From assembly GCA_937901105.1 (NCBI GenBank), contig CALCHD010000098.1:1-5029 (forward strand): 5,029 nt of DNA, read 5' to 3'. Below the pieces are notes generated by a model, which ran no database searches, was not told where the DNA came from, and was given only the letters and a program-made list of their open reading frames with translations. Positions within the stretch are counted from its first letter, which is position 1. Every line of letters starts with the position of its first letter. Origin of the DNA: an uncultured Bacteroidales bacterium (GTDB lineage: Bacteria > Bacteroidota > Bacteroidia > Bacteroidales > UBA932). Below are positions 1 through 5,029 of the stretch, one piece after another. A program made the position numbers and the translations under genes.

Positions 1-1
1 A

Positions 2-841
2 TTTGTTGTGGACGGATTGGGCCCGGGTCAGAAGGTGGAGATTGTGCAGTCGCTTGCCAAATGGAAAAGGTACACCCTGTGGAGGCACCACATTGAGGCC
101 GGAAAGGGTATCTATACAGATATGAATGCCTTGCGTCCGTGCGAGGAGCTTGACAATATCCACTCAATCTACGTAGACCAGTGGGACTGGGAGAAGGTGA
201 TGCTTGAGAGCGAGCGCACTGTGGAGTACCTCAACCACACAGTGGAGTGCATATACAAGGCCCTCAAGCATACAGAGTATCTTTTGTGTGAGCAATACCC
301 TGTATTTCAGCCGTTTCTTCCCGATAATATTACTTTTATCCATTCCGAGGAGTTGAGGCAGATGTACCCCGGCATGACCCCAAAGGAGAGGGAGTATGCA
401 GTCTGCAAGAAATATGGTGCAGTGTTCCTCCGTGGCATTGGCGGTTACCTAGGCGACGGCACCAGACACGATACCCGCTCTTCAGACTATGACGACTGGA
501 GTACCCTTACTCCCGACGGTTTTGAAGGGCTCAACGGAGATATCCTCATATACAATCCTGTACTGGATTCGGCATTTGAGATTTCATCTATGGGTATAAG
601 GGTTAATCCCGAGACCATGGAGAGGCAGCTTGAACTGTGCGGCCACCAGGAGCGGAGGAAGCTGATGTTCCACTCACTGCTTCTTGAGGGCAAGCTGCCG
701 CAGACCATAGGCGGAGGTATAGGCCAGAGCCGCTTGTGTATGCTCCTTATGGGCAAATGCCACATTGGAGAGGTGCAGAGCGGCGTGTGGGATGAAAAAA
801 CCCGCATAGCATGCAGCAATGCGGGAGTATATTTGCTGTAA
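2..841 (+). CDS. asnA: AsnA, aspartate-ammonia ligase (5' partial)
   Basis: Cytoplasmic asparagine synthetase A, which makes L-asparagine from L-aspartate, ammonia and ATP through an aspartyl-AMP intermediate; the fold is that of class II aspartyl-tRNA synthetases. The frame is open from base 2, so the true start lies upstream. There are 279 codons here against 330-345 in the family, so about 55 N-terminal residues are missing; the GTG at base 8 is an internal Val codon, not a start. Visible family motifs in order: SLAKWKR (visible residues 17-23, matching the Ser72/Lys77 region of the E. coli enzyme), YTDMNALRP, YVDQWDWE, a GAVFLRGIGG block, SDYDDWST, LNGDIL, SSMGIRV and, near the C-terminus, GGGIGQSRL with the ATP-binding arginine. 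All expected active-site blocks in this part are present. One difference: the residue before SLAKWKR is Gln, where E. coli has His. The gene is convergent with the transporter gene 14 bp downstream. Recognition is very secure. Confidence 0.97.
   Translation, partial: FVVDGLGPGQKVEIVQSLAKWKRYTLWRHHIEAGKGIYTDMNALRPCEELDNIHSIYVDQWDWEKVMLESERTVEYLNHTVECIYKALKHTEYLLCEQYPVFQPFLPDNITFIHSEELRQMYPGMTPKEREYAVCKKYGAVFLRGIGGYLGDGTRHDTRSSDYDDWSTLTPDGFEGLNGDILIYNPVLDSAFEISSMGIRVNPETMERQLELCGHQERRKLMFHSLLLEGKLPQTIGGGIGQSRLCMLLMGKCHIGEVQSGVWDEKTRIACSNAGVYLL
795..825 (-). terminator. Intrinsic terminator of the cstA-family gene, inside asnA
   Basis: Read on the minus strand, the arms CCCGCAT (819-825) and ATGCGGG (801-807) form a perfect 7-bp stem with an 11-nt loop, followed directly by six T (795-800). 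It starts about 30 nt beyond the transporter stop codon, the usual place for a rho-independent terminator. It lies entirely in the coding sequence of asnA (codons for E-K-T-R-I-A-C-S-N-A-G near the C-terminus). Read on the plus strand the hairpin has no proper T tract after it, so it should act in one direction only. Confidence 0.82.
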
Positions 842-846
842 TATAT

Positions 847-877
847 GGAGGAGGGCTAACGCACTCCTTCTTTTTTT
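847..877 (+). terminator. Intrinsic terminator of asnA, overlapping the 3' end of the cstA-family gene
   Basis: On the plus strand GGAGGAG (847-853) pairs with CTCCTTC (864-870) in a 7-bp stem containing one G-U pair, with a 10-nt loop, followed at once by seven T (871-877). It begins 5 nt after the asnA stop codon. The loop contains the stop codon of the opposite gene, and the T tract is the complement of that gene's two consecutive AAA lysine codons. Position, stem and T tract all fit a rho-independent terminator. Confidence 0.83.
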
Positions 878-2298
878 ACAATCTTGCTGAAGAACAGCCA
901 TACGCAGAAGAGTGTGAAAACGGCCGCTGCCAGATACCCTGTTGAGTGGCTCAAATGCATGCCGCCCTGTTTGTGAGGTGCAACGAGCAGGTAGCACACG
1001 CTCATGTAGGTTATGAATATTGCCGGAAGCGATACCATCCAGTGGCTCTTCTTTTTGCTTACAAAATATGCGGCGCATGCCCACAGTGAAACGGCAGCCA
1101 GAATCTGGTTGGTAATACCCACATATGTCCATAGTACAGAGAAATCAACATTACAGCTGATGAATGCCACTGCAAAGATTGGAACACTGATAAGAATCCT
1201 GTTCCTGATGGATTTCTGGTTATACTTCAACTTGTCTGCCAACACCAGCCTGAGGGTTCTAAACGCTGTATCACCTGTGGTGATAGGGCAGAATATGATT
1301 CCAAGCACAGCCAGTACAGCACCAGTACTTCCAAGCCATTCGTTGCAGATTTTGTTTACAATTATTGCGGGGGTATTTCCCGCATCCGCCATGGCGTTGA
1401 GCTGCTCAGGACCGCCAAAATATGCCATTGCCGCGGTAGCCCAGATGCAGGTTACAACACCTTCTGCAATCATTGCACCATAAAAGACAGGCCTGCCGTA
1501 TTTCTCATTTCCCATGCACCTGGCCATAAGCGGCGATTGTGTTGCATGGAATCCGCTGATTGCCCCGCACGAGATTACAATAAACAGCATAGGAATAAGT
1601 GCATTCTCCGCAGGGTTTGACTTGAAGTTGCGGAAAGTGTCAAGGGTAAGTTCTGTCATCTGCAGCTCCCCGGCAAAGCCCTTAACAAGAATCGAACCTC
1701 CAACAGCCACCGCCATAAACAGCAGCACACCACCCATATAAGGGTAAACTGCACCAATTATCTTGTTGATAGGGAGGATGGTTGCAATAACATAATATCC
1801 AAAAATCACTGCTAGCCAAACGTTTATATTTATTCCCGACAGCTGGTAGAGCAGTCCTGCAGGACCACTGATGAATGATGTTCCAACAGCAAACAGCAGC
1901 AGCACCACAATGACTGTAAGGAGCTTTGAAAAGAATGGGCCCAGGTACATTCCTATTATGTCGTTGAGATTGGCCCCTTTATGCCTTATTGACAGCATTC
2001 CGGTTGTGTAGTCGTATACGGCACCCATAAAAATGCATCCCAGCACAATCCACACATAGGCCAGCGGACCGTATGCGGCTCCCATGATTGCGCCAAAAAT
2101 AGGTCCAAGGCCGGCAATGTTCAAGAACTGTATTACAAAAATTCTCCAAGGCTTTATTACCTGGTAGTCTACTCCGTCCGCCATCTCCACTGCTGGGGTT
2201 GTCCTGCTTGGGTCAGCGCCAAAGAACCGGTCTACATATTTGCCATACACAAAATATCCCGCAATGAGCAGAGTGATTGAAATAAGGAATGTTATCAT
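856..2298 (-). CDS. cstA: CstA-family carbon starvation protein, peptide transporter
   Basis: Integral inner-membrane protein of the CstA family. Studied members (E. coli CstA and BtsT/YjiY) import peptides or pyruvate, so peptide uptake is the likely but unproven role here. The 480 residues are dominated by hydrophobic segments, roughly a dozen or more, beginning at residue 2. Family signatures: DPSRTTPAV (29-37) and the following DGVDY; the small-residue-rich NIAGLGPIFGAIMGAAYG (60-77); GAVYDY (92-97); CGAISGFH (244-251), a hallmark of the family; GDTAFRTLRL (342-351); and VGITNQILAAVSLW (393-406) in the C-terminal part. At 480 aa it is much shorter than the ~700 aa enterobacterial proteins and represents the compact form. 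The ATG at 2296-2298 is the only sensible start, since the first membrane segment begins immediately. GGAG lies only one base before it, too close for a normal Shine-Dalgarno site. Convergent with asnA, divergent from the dehydrogenase gene. The symbol denotes family membership; orthology to E. coli cstA rather than btsT is not settled. Confidence 0.94.
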   Translation of the reverse strand: MITFLISITLLIAGYFVYGKYVDRFFGADPSRTTPAVEMADGVDYQVIKPWRIFVIQFLNIAGLGPIFGAIMGAAYGPLAYVWIVLGCIFMGAVYDYTTGMLSIRHKGANLNDIIGMYLGPFFSKLLTVIVVLLLFAVGTSFISGPAGLLYQLSGININVWLAVIFGYYVIATILPINKIIGAVYPYMGGVLLFMAVAVGGSILVKGFAGELQMTELTLDTFRNFKSNPAENALIPMLFIVISCGAISGFHATQSPLMARCMGNEKYGRPVFYGAMIAEGVVTCIWATAAMAYFGGPEQLNAMADAGNTPAIIVNKICNEWLGSTGAVLAVLGIIFCPITTGDTAFRTLRLVLADKLKYNQKSIRNRILISVPIFAVAFISCNVDFSVLWTYVGITNQILAAVSLWACAAYFVSKKKSHWMVSLPAIFITYMSVCYLLVAPHKQGGMHLSHSTGYLAAAVFTLFCVWLFFSKIVKKEGVR

Positions 2299-2321
2299 AC
2301 TCCATATAAATTTAGCTCTTA

Positions 2322-2329
2322 CAAATTTA
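2322..2329 (-). promoter_or_regulatory. Possible -7 box for the cstA-family gene
   Basis: On the minus strand the sequence is TAAATTTG, an exact match to the Bacteroidota -7 consensus TAnnTTTG, ending 23 bp before the transporter start codon. That would give a leader of only some 15 nt. No clear TTG is found at the expected -33 distance, so this is a consensus match in AT-rich DNA and not a proven promoter. Confidence 0.42.
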
Positions 2330-2333
2330 TGAT

Positions 2334-2341
2334 TATTTTTG
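2334..2341 (+). promoter_or_regulatory. Possible -7 box for the dehydrogenase gene
   Basis: TATTTTTG matches the Bacteroidota -7 consensus TAnnTTTG on the plus strand and ends 18 bp before the ATG at 2360. The predicted transcript would have a leader of about 10-20 nt. There is no convincing TTG at -33. The box lies back to back with the minus-strand box at 2322-2329, so the two promoters, if real, share the same short stretch of DNA. Confidence 0.4.
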
Positions 2342-2359
2342 CACCGGCTTCACTATATA

Positions 2360-3133
2360 ATGATAAAAATGAAAAGAATAATGATATTTGGCGCCTCGTC
2401 GGGAATAGGAAAGATGCTGGCCCAAAAACATGCTGCAGAAGGAAATATGGTTGCGGTGGCTGCCCGCAGGGAGGACCAGCTCATTGAGCTTCAGAAGGAG
2501 TACCCGTCAAACATTCTTGTGTGCAAGGCAGATGTTGCATCCCCAGCCGTTGAGGAAGGTGGCCAGGAGGAGGCTTCTGTGAAAGGCAAGTTCAATCAGA
2601 TGCTTGCAGCGCTAGGTGGAGTGGACCTTGTGATCTACTCATCAGGAATGGGAAAGCAGAATGCTGCATTTGACATGAATATTGAGTACAGCACCATAAA
2701 TGTGAATGTGAAAGGATTCACCGCTCTTGCCGCAGCTGTGGTGGAGTACGGCAAGAGTGCCGGCCACCATGTTCAGTTTGTAACTGTATCCTCAATTGCC
2801 TCAACCAGAGGTATTGGCATCAGTGCTTCATATTCTGCCAGCAAGATGTACCAGGTGCGCTACATGGAGTCCTTGAGGCAGCTCTCCAACGCCATGGGCT
2901 GGAACATGAGCTTCACCACAATTCTCCCTGGATTCATTGCAACAGATTTCATCAAAGACCACTCATATCCAATGACCATGCAGCTCCCTTATGCTGTACG
3001 TTGCATCAGGCGCGCCATTGATTCCAGACGCAAGCAGGCTGTGATTGACTGGCGCTGGAGTCTTGTTGTGGGTTTCTGGAAATGCATTCCAAACTGGTTG
3101 TGGTATAAGTTGCCTATAAAGAGCAGAGATTAA
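2360..3133 (+). CDS. Short-chain dehydrogenase/reductase, NAD(P)-dependent
   Basis: Classical SDR oxidoreductase, cytoplasmic or loosely membrane-bound; the substrate cannot be told from sequence. Counting from the ATG at 2360 (257 aa): nucleotide-binding GASSGIG at 11-17; Arg36-Arg37 after the second strand, which usually favours NADP(H); Asp58 in KADV, the adenine-contact position; SSG at 94-96 in place of the common NNAG; Asn116 in the NVKG motif; catalytic Ser145, Tyr158 and Lys162 (YSASK), with the normal 13-residue Ser-Tyr spacing; and PG at 190-191. The catalytic tetrad is therefore intact. After KADV there is a small charged insertion (about residues 64-75). The tail from about 231 to 252 is rich in Trp and hydrophobic residues, as in some Bacteroidota relatives. 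ATG codons at 2369 (giving MKRIMIFGASSG, very typical of the family, with an A-rich upstream) and 2360 are both plausible starts. It is followed by a 269-bp spacer and appears to be monocistronic. Confidence 0.92.
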   Translation: MIKMKRIMIFGASSGIGKMLAQKHAAEGNMVAVAARREDQLIELQKEYPSNILVCKADVASPAVEEGGQEEASVKGKFNQMLAALGGVDLVIYSSGMGKQNAAFDMNIEYSTINVNVKGFTALAAAVVEYGKSAGHHVQFVTVSSIASTRGIGISASYSASKMYQVRYMESLRQLSNAMGWNMSFTTILPGFIATDFIKDHSYPMTMQLPYAVRCIRRAIDSRRKQAVIDWRWSLVVGFWKCIPNWLWYKLPIKSRD

Positions 3134-3240
3134 TTGCGGCTGACGGTGGGCGGCAGGCTTGTGGCGCCTTCGGGCATTTCGGTGTCCCCGCCTCCTCCCC
3201 GACAGGCATTTCCCATCTTCCTGTCGGGAATACCGGTTGG
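3134..3240. other. GC-rich intergenic segment, possible dispersed repeat
   Basis: The first ~105 bp after the dehydrogenase stop are markedly richer in G and C than the AT-rich bases that follow. The segment holds the octamer GGCATTTC twice in direct orientation (3173-3180 and 3205-3212), the palindrome GGCGCC (3163-3168), a short UUCG-type loop (3166-3175) and the strong hairpin listed separately. No conserved gene is recognised. Its structure suggests a structured 3' UTR or a REP-like intergenic element, but one copy in one window cannot decide this. Confidence 0.35.
3198..3228. repeat. Perfect 9-bp inverted repeat (hairpin) after the dehydrogenase gene
   Basis: CCCGACAGG (3198-3206) and CCTGTCGGG (3220-3228) are exact reverse complements separated by 13 bases, giving a stable GC-rich hairpin about 65 nt after the dehydrogenase stop. 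No T tract follows on either strand, so it is not a standard intrinsic terminator. It may end or protect the 3' end of the dehydrogenase mRNA, or be part of an intergenic repeat. Confidence 0.6.
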
Positions 3241-3326
3241 TTAAAAATACCCTTCAAACCTCAATGTTAAACTTACCTTCTATATTTAGTGCGAAATATT
3301 TTCTAACACACAGATAGTCAGTCTGT

Positions 3327-3334
3327 TAAATTTG
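3327..3334 (+). promoter_or_regulatory. Possible distal -7 box for the MG2-protein gene
   Basis: TAAATTTG matches the Bacteroidota TAnnTTTG consensus and lies 68 bp before the ATG at 3403, predicting a leader of around 60 nt. No good TTG is present at -33. The whole of 3241-3402 is AT-rich, so chance matches are likely. Confidence 0.3.
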
Positions 3335-3366
3335 AGTAAAAATACATATGTAAAACTTTTTCTACA

Positions 3367-3374
3367 TAATTTTG
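3367..3374 (+). promoter_or_regulatory. Possible proximal -7 box for the MG2-protein gene
   Basis: TAATTTTG matches TAnnTTTG and ends 28 bp before the ATG at 3403, predicting a leader of roughly 20 nt. As with the distal box, a -33 TTG is not evident. The spacing to the gene is similar to that of the boxes in front of the transporter and dehydrogenase genes, which slightly favours this one. Confidence 0.33.
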
Positions 3375-3402
3375 CTGTTGAGAAAACTTAAAAGCACTAT
3401 AT

Positions 3403-5029
3403 ATGTACAGAAAACTGGCCCTGCTGATATGCGCTGCATTGTCAATTACAGCTGCAAGCGCACAAACAGAATCAAGCAAACAGAAGGAACTTTTCCATAA
3501 TTACTCAAAGCTCCTTTCTCCAGAAAAAGTATACCTTCACACAGATAAGGATGTCTACTTTGCAACTGATACCATTTGGTTCAGCGGGTATGTGGAGAAT
3601 GCTTCATATGCGAGTGAGTTTGACGAGTCAAACTATATTTATGTGGAGCTTATAGGCGACCAGCTTTTCAGAGATTACAACAGTTGGCTAAACTTTTCCG
3701 TTAAAGAGCCGGATGTAGTTGCAAGAAAGAAAATCCGCCGTTTAGGCAACAGTTTTCAGGGATATATTATAGTTCCTGAAATGCACTCCACTGGAAGAGC
3801 TGTGATTAGAGCATACACATACTGGATGCTCAACAGACCTGCAGACTATATGTTCTATAAAGAGCTGGAGCTTACCAATCCAATGAAGGATAAGTTGGTT
3901 TCAGCTATGGCTGAAAAGAAAATAAAGAGAAAAAAAGAATATATCCGTCTTGGTGAAAAATCACCTTTTGAAAAAGAAAGTCAGGAGGAAGAAAGGTATG
4001 ATGTGCAGTTTCTCCCAGAAAGTGGAAACTATATACAAGGCACCAATAGCGTGGTGTATCTAAAAGCTATAGGCAGAGGCGGAGCTGGAGTACAGGTTTT
4101 TGGAGAGATAATGGATTCTGATGATAAAGTTGTTGCACAATACAGCACAGATTCATTGGGCTTTGGTAAAATTGAATTTGAATCACTTCCACAAGGAAAA
4201 CTATACGCTACGGTGAAGGACTCATTTGGTTATGAGGGTAAGAAAGTAAAGCTTCCTGTGGCAGTTGAAGAGGGTGTTGCCATTCATGGAACTTTTAATG
4301 TAAGTACAGGAAGTATTTATGGAGATAATGATAATATGGTTTTAAAGTTCTCTGTATCTCCTTCTCTATTGGGTAACTCTTTGCGCATCTGCCTTCATAA
4401 TGGCTCTGAAATATACTACAGCAAACCTATAAATGAAATTTCTGAATCCATCACATTAAGCCTCAAACCTCTTACTGTAGGAATACATTCTGTTAGCGTT
4501 GTTGACAATGCCGGCAATGTGTACGCAGAAAGGCCGTTCCTTGTATTGCCAACAGAAAAGGAGACTCTTAAACTGAATGCTCAAAAAGGGGAGTTCGGGA
4601 AAAGGGAGCTGGTAAACGTAAAGATTAGCCTGCCAAAAGAAATGCTTGACAATTATGCCAACTTTTCAGTGTCAGTTACTGATATGGGTATAATTGATAA
4701 CTGCGAGAAGACAACCATGCAATCTTATATGCTTCTCAAAAGTGAACTTAAAGGACATATAGAGAACATAGACTGGTATTTCAATGATACAATCTCATTG
4801 GCTGCACGAATGCACAGAGCAGACATGCTTATGCAGACTCAAGGATGGAGATATTATGATGTGGAGAAAATCCTGAAGGCTAAAAATGAGATGCCTCATT
4901 TTGGCAGGGAATACAAGCAGACTCTGTTTGGAAAAGTGGTGAATCCACTTACCCTTACAAAAAAAGCAACCGTAGCATTTGTGGCCCCTTCCATCAATTT
5001 TAAGGCAATGGGACAAATTGATTCCGGTT
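3403..5029 (+). CDS. Secreted MG2/macroglobulin-like domain protein of Bacteroidota (3' partial)
   Basis: The frame is open from the ATG at 3403 to the window edge (542 full codons plus one base), so the C-terminus is missing. Residues 1-20 form a type I signal peptide (Arg-Lys, a hydrophobic core, then ASA before Gln21); Cys10 is too early for a lipobox. Residues ~43-160 are an MG2-type beta domain beginning VYLHTDKDVYFATDTIWFSG, the family's most conserved opening. A very charged linker (about 161-200) leads to a second macroglobulin-like domain starting at VQFLPESGNY (201-210). Residues ~436-490 carry the family block LLKSELKGHIEN and TQGWRYYD. From ~507 a further beta domain begins (FGKVVNP). 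Longer relatives often continue into a TonB-receptor plug domain, which would lie beyond the window. No thioester motif is visible here. The protein should act in the periplasm or at the outer membrane; its function is unknown. It is preceded by a 269-bp spacer, so it probably has its own promoter. The gene is more AT-rich than the genes before it. Confidence 0.88.
   Translation, partial: MYRKLALLICAALSITAASAQTESSKQKELFHNYSKLLSPEKVYLHTDKDVYFATDTIWFSGYVENASYASEFDESNYIYVELIGDQLFRDYNSWLNFSVKEPDVVARKKIRRLGNSFQGYIIVPEMHSTGRAVIRAYTYWMLNRPADYMFYKELELTNPMKDKLVSAMAEKKIKRKKEYIRLGEKSPFEKESQEEERYDVQFLPESGNYIQGTNSVVYLKAIGRGGAGVQVFGEIMDSDDKVVAQYSTDSLGFGKIEFESLPQGKLYATVKDSFGYEGKKVKLPVAVEEGVAIHGTFNVSTGSIYGDNDNMVLKFSVSPSLLGNSLRICLHNGSEIYYSKPINEISESITLSLKPLTVGIHSVSVVDNAGNVYAERPFLVLPTEKETLKLNAQKGEFGKRELVNVKISLPKEMLDNYANFSVSVTDMGIIDNCEKTTMQSYMLLKSELKGHIENIDWYFNDTISLAARMHRADMLMQTQGWRYYDVEKILKAKNEMPHFGREYKQTLFGKVVNPLTLTKKATVAFVAPSINFKAMGQIDSG

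Noticed and set aside
487..819. Minus-strand open frame of 110 codons inside asnA
   Set aside because: Lies opposite a strongly conserved gene; its translation has no recognisable domain and is low in complexity (Ser/Pro/Leu-rich), as expected for an antisense shadow.
674..1132. Minus-strand open frame of 152 codons across the asnA/cstA junction
   Set aside because: Out of frame with the cstA-family gene on the same strand and antisense to asnA; it also reads through both terminator hairpins. No family resemblance.
1013..1483. Plus-strand open frame opposite the transporter gene (and a second one at 1514-1741)
   Set aside because: Both are complements of CstA codons; their apparent hydrophobic character comes from the transmembrane segments on the other strand.
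2339..2359. TTG at 2339 as start of the dehydrogenase, adding seven residues
   Set aside because: It overlaps the likely -7 box, is a rare start codon, and the extra residues do not belong to the SDR fold; ATG codons at 2360 and 2369 fit far better.
3130..3216. 28-codon minus-strand mini-ORF in the GC-rich spacer
   Set aside because: Too short, Gly/Pro-rich, no ribosome-binding context and overlapping the hairpin; more likely a by-product of a structured intergenic element, so noted only within that finding.
3198..3240. The 9-bp hairpin as an intrinsic terminator of the dehydrogenase gene
   Set aside because: No run of T follows the stem on the plus strand (the next bases are AATACCGG), nor on the minus strand; kept as an inverted repeat only.
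3928..3939. Seven-A run in the MG2-protein gene as a programmed frameshift or phase-variable site
   Set aside because: The zero frame stays open far beyond it with conserved domain sequence, while the -1 frame shows no recognisable product and soon stops; such A runs are common in this AT-rich gene (another is at 4959-4965).
4795..5016. Minus-strand open frame of 73 codons inside the MG2-protein gene
   Set aside because: Antisense to a long, conserved coding frame; Cys/His/Phe-rich translation with no recognisable pattern.

Overview
The window looks like a stretch of ordinary chromosome from a member of the Bacteroidota, probably Bacteroidales. Three things point there: the last gene belongs to an exported MG2-domain family characteristic of that phylum; matches to the Bacteroidota -7 promoter consensus (TAnnTTTG) lie in front of the genes; and no convincing Shine-Dalgarno site is seen. 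No mobile element, CRISPR array, tRNA or rRNA is visible.

Layout. (1) Bases 1-841, plus strand: the 3' four-fifths of asnA, ammonia-dependent aspartate-ammonia ligase; its first ~55 residues lie outside the window. (2) Bases 856-2298, minus strand: a short (480 aa) CstA-family peptide transporter, convergent with asnA and only 14 bp from it. Each gene has a strong intrinsic terminator, and the two are interleaved: the cstA terminator lies wholly inside the last asnA codons, and the asnA terminator runs over the stop and last codons of cstA. (3) Bases 2299-2359: a 61-bp divergent intergenic region with two back-to-back -7-like boxes, 4 bp apart. (4) Bases 2360-3133, plus strand: a classical NAD(P)-dependent short-chain dehydrogenase/reductase with intact Ser-Tyr-Lys residues. 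(5) Bases 3134-3402: a two-part spacer. The first ~105 bp are GC-rich with a perfect 9-bp hairpin and a repeated octamer; the rest is AT-rich and carries two possible promoter boxes. (6) Base 3403 to the window end, plus strand, running off the edge: a secreted MG2/macroglobulin-like protein of a Bacteroidota family whose longer members often end in a TonB-receptor plug domain.

How the genes fit together. There is no operon of two genes here: each gene is either alone on its strand or separated from the next by a terminator or long spacer. AsnA (makes asparagine from aspartate and ammonia) and CstA (imports peptides, classically during carbon starvation) both touch nitrogen and amino-acid supply, but that link is only thematic. 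The most notable structure is the reciprocal terminator pair at 795-877, which predicts mRNAs with complementary 3' ends. I do not see a clear previously undescribed multi-gene system; the leads worth checking are that junction, the GC-rich spacer element and the MG2 protein.
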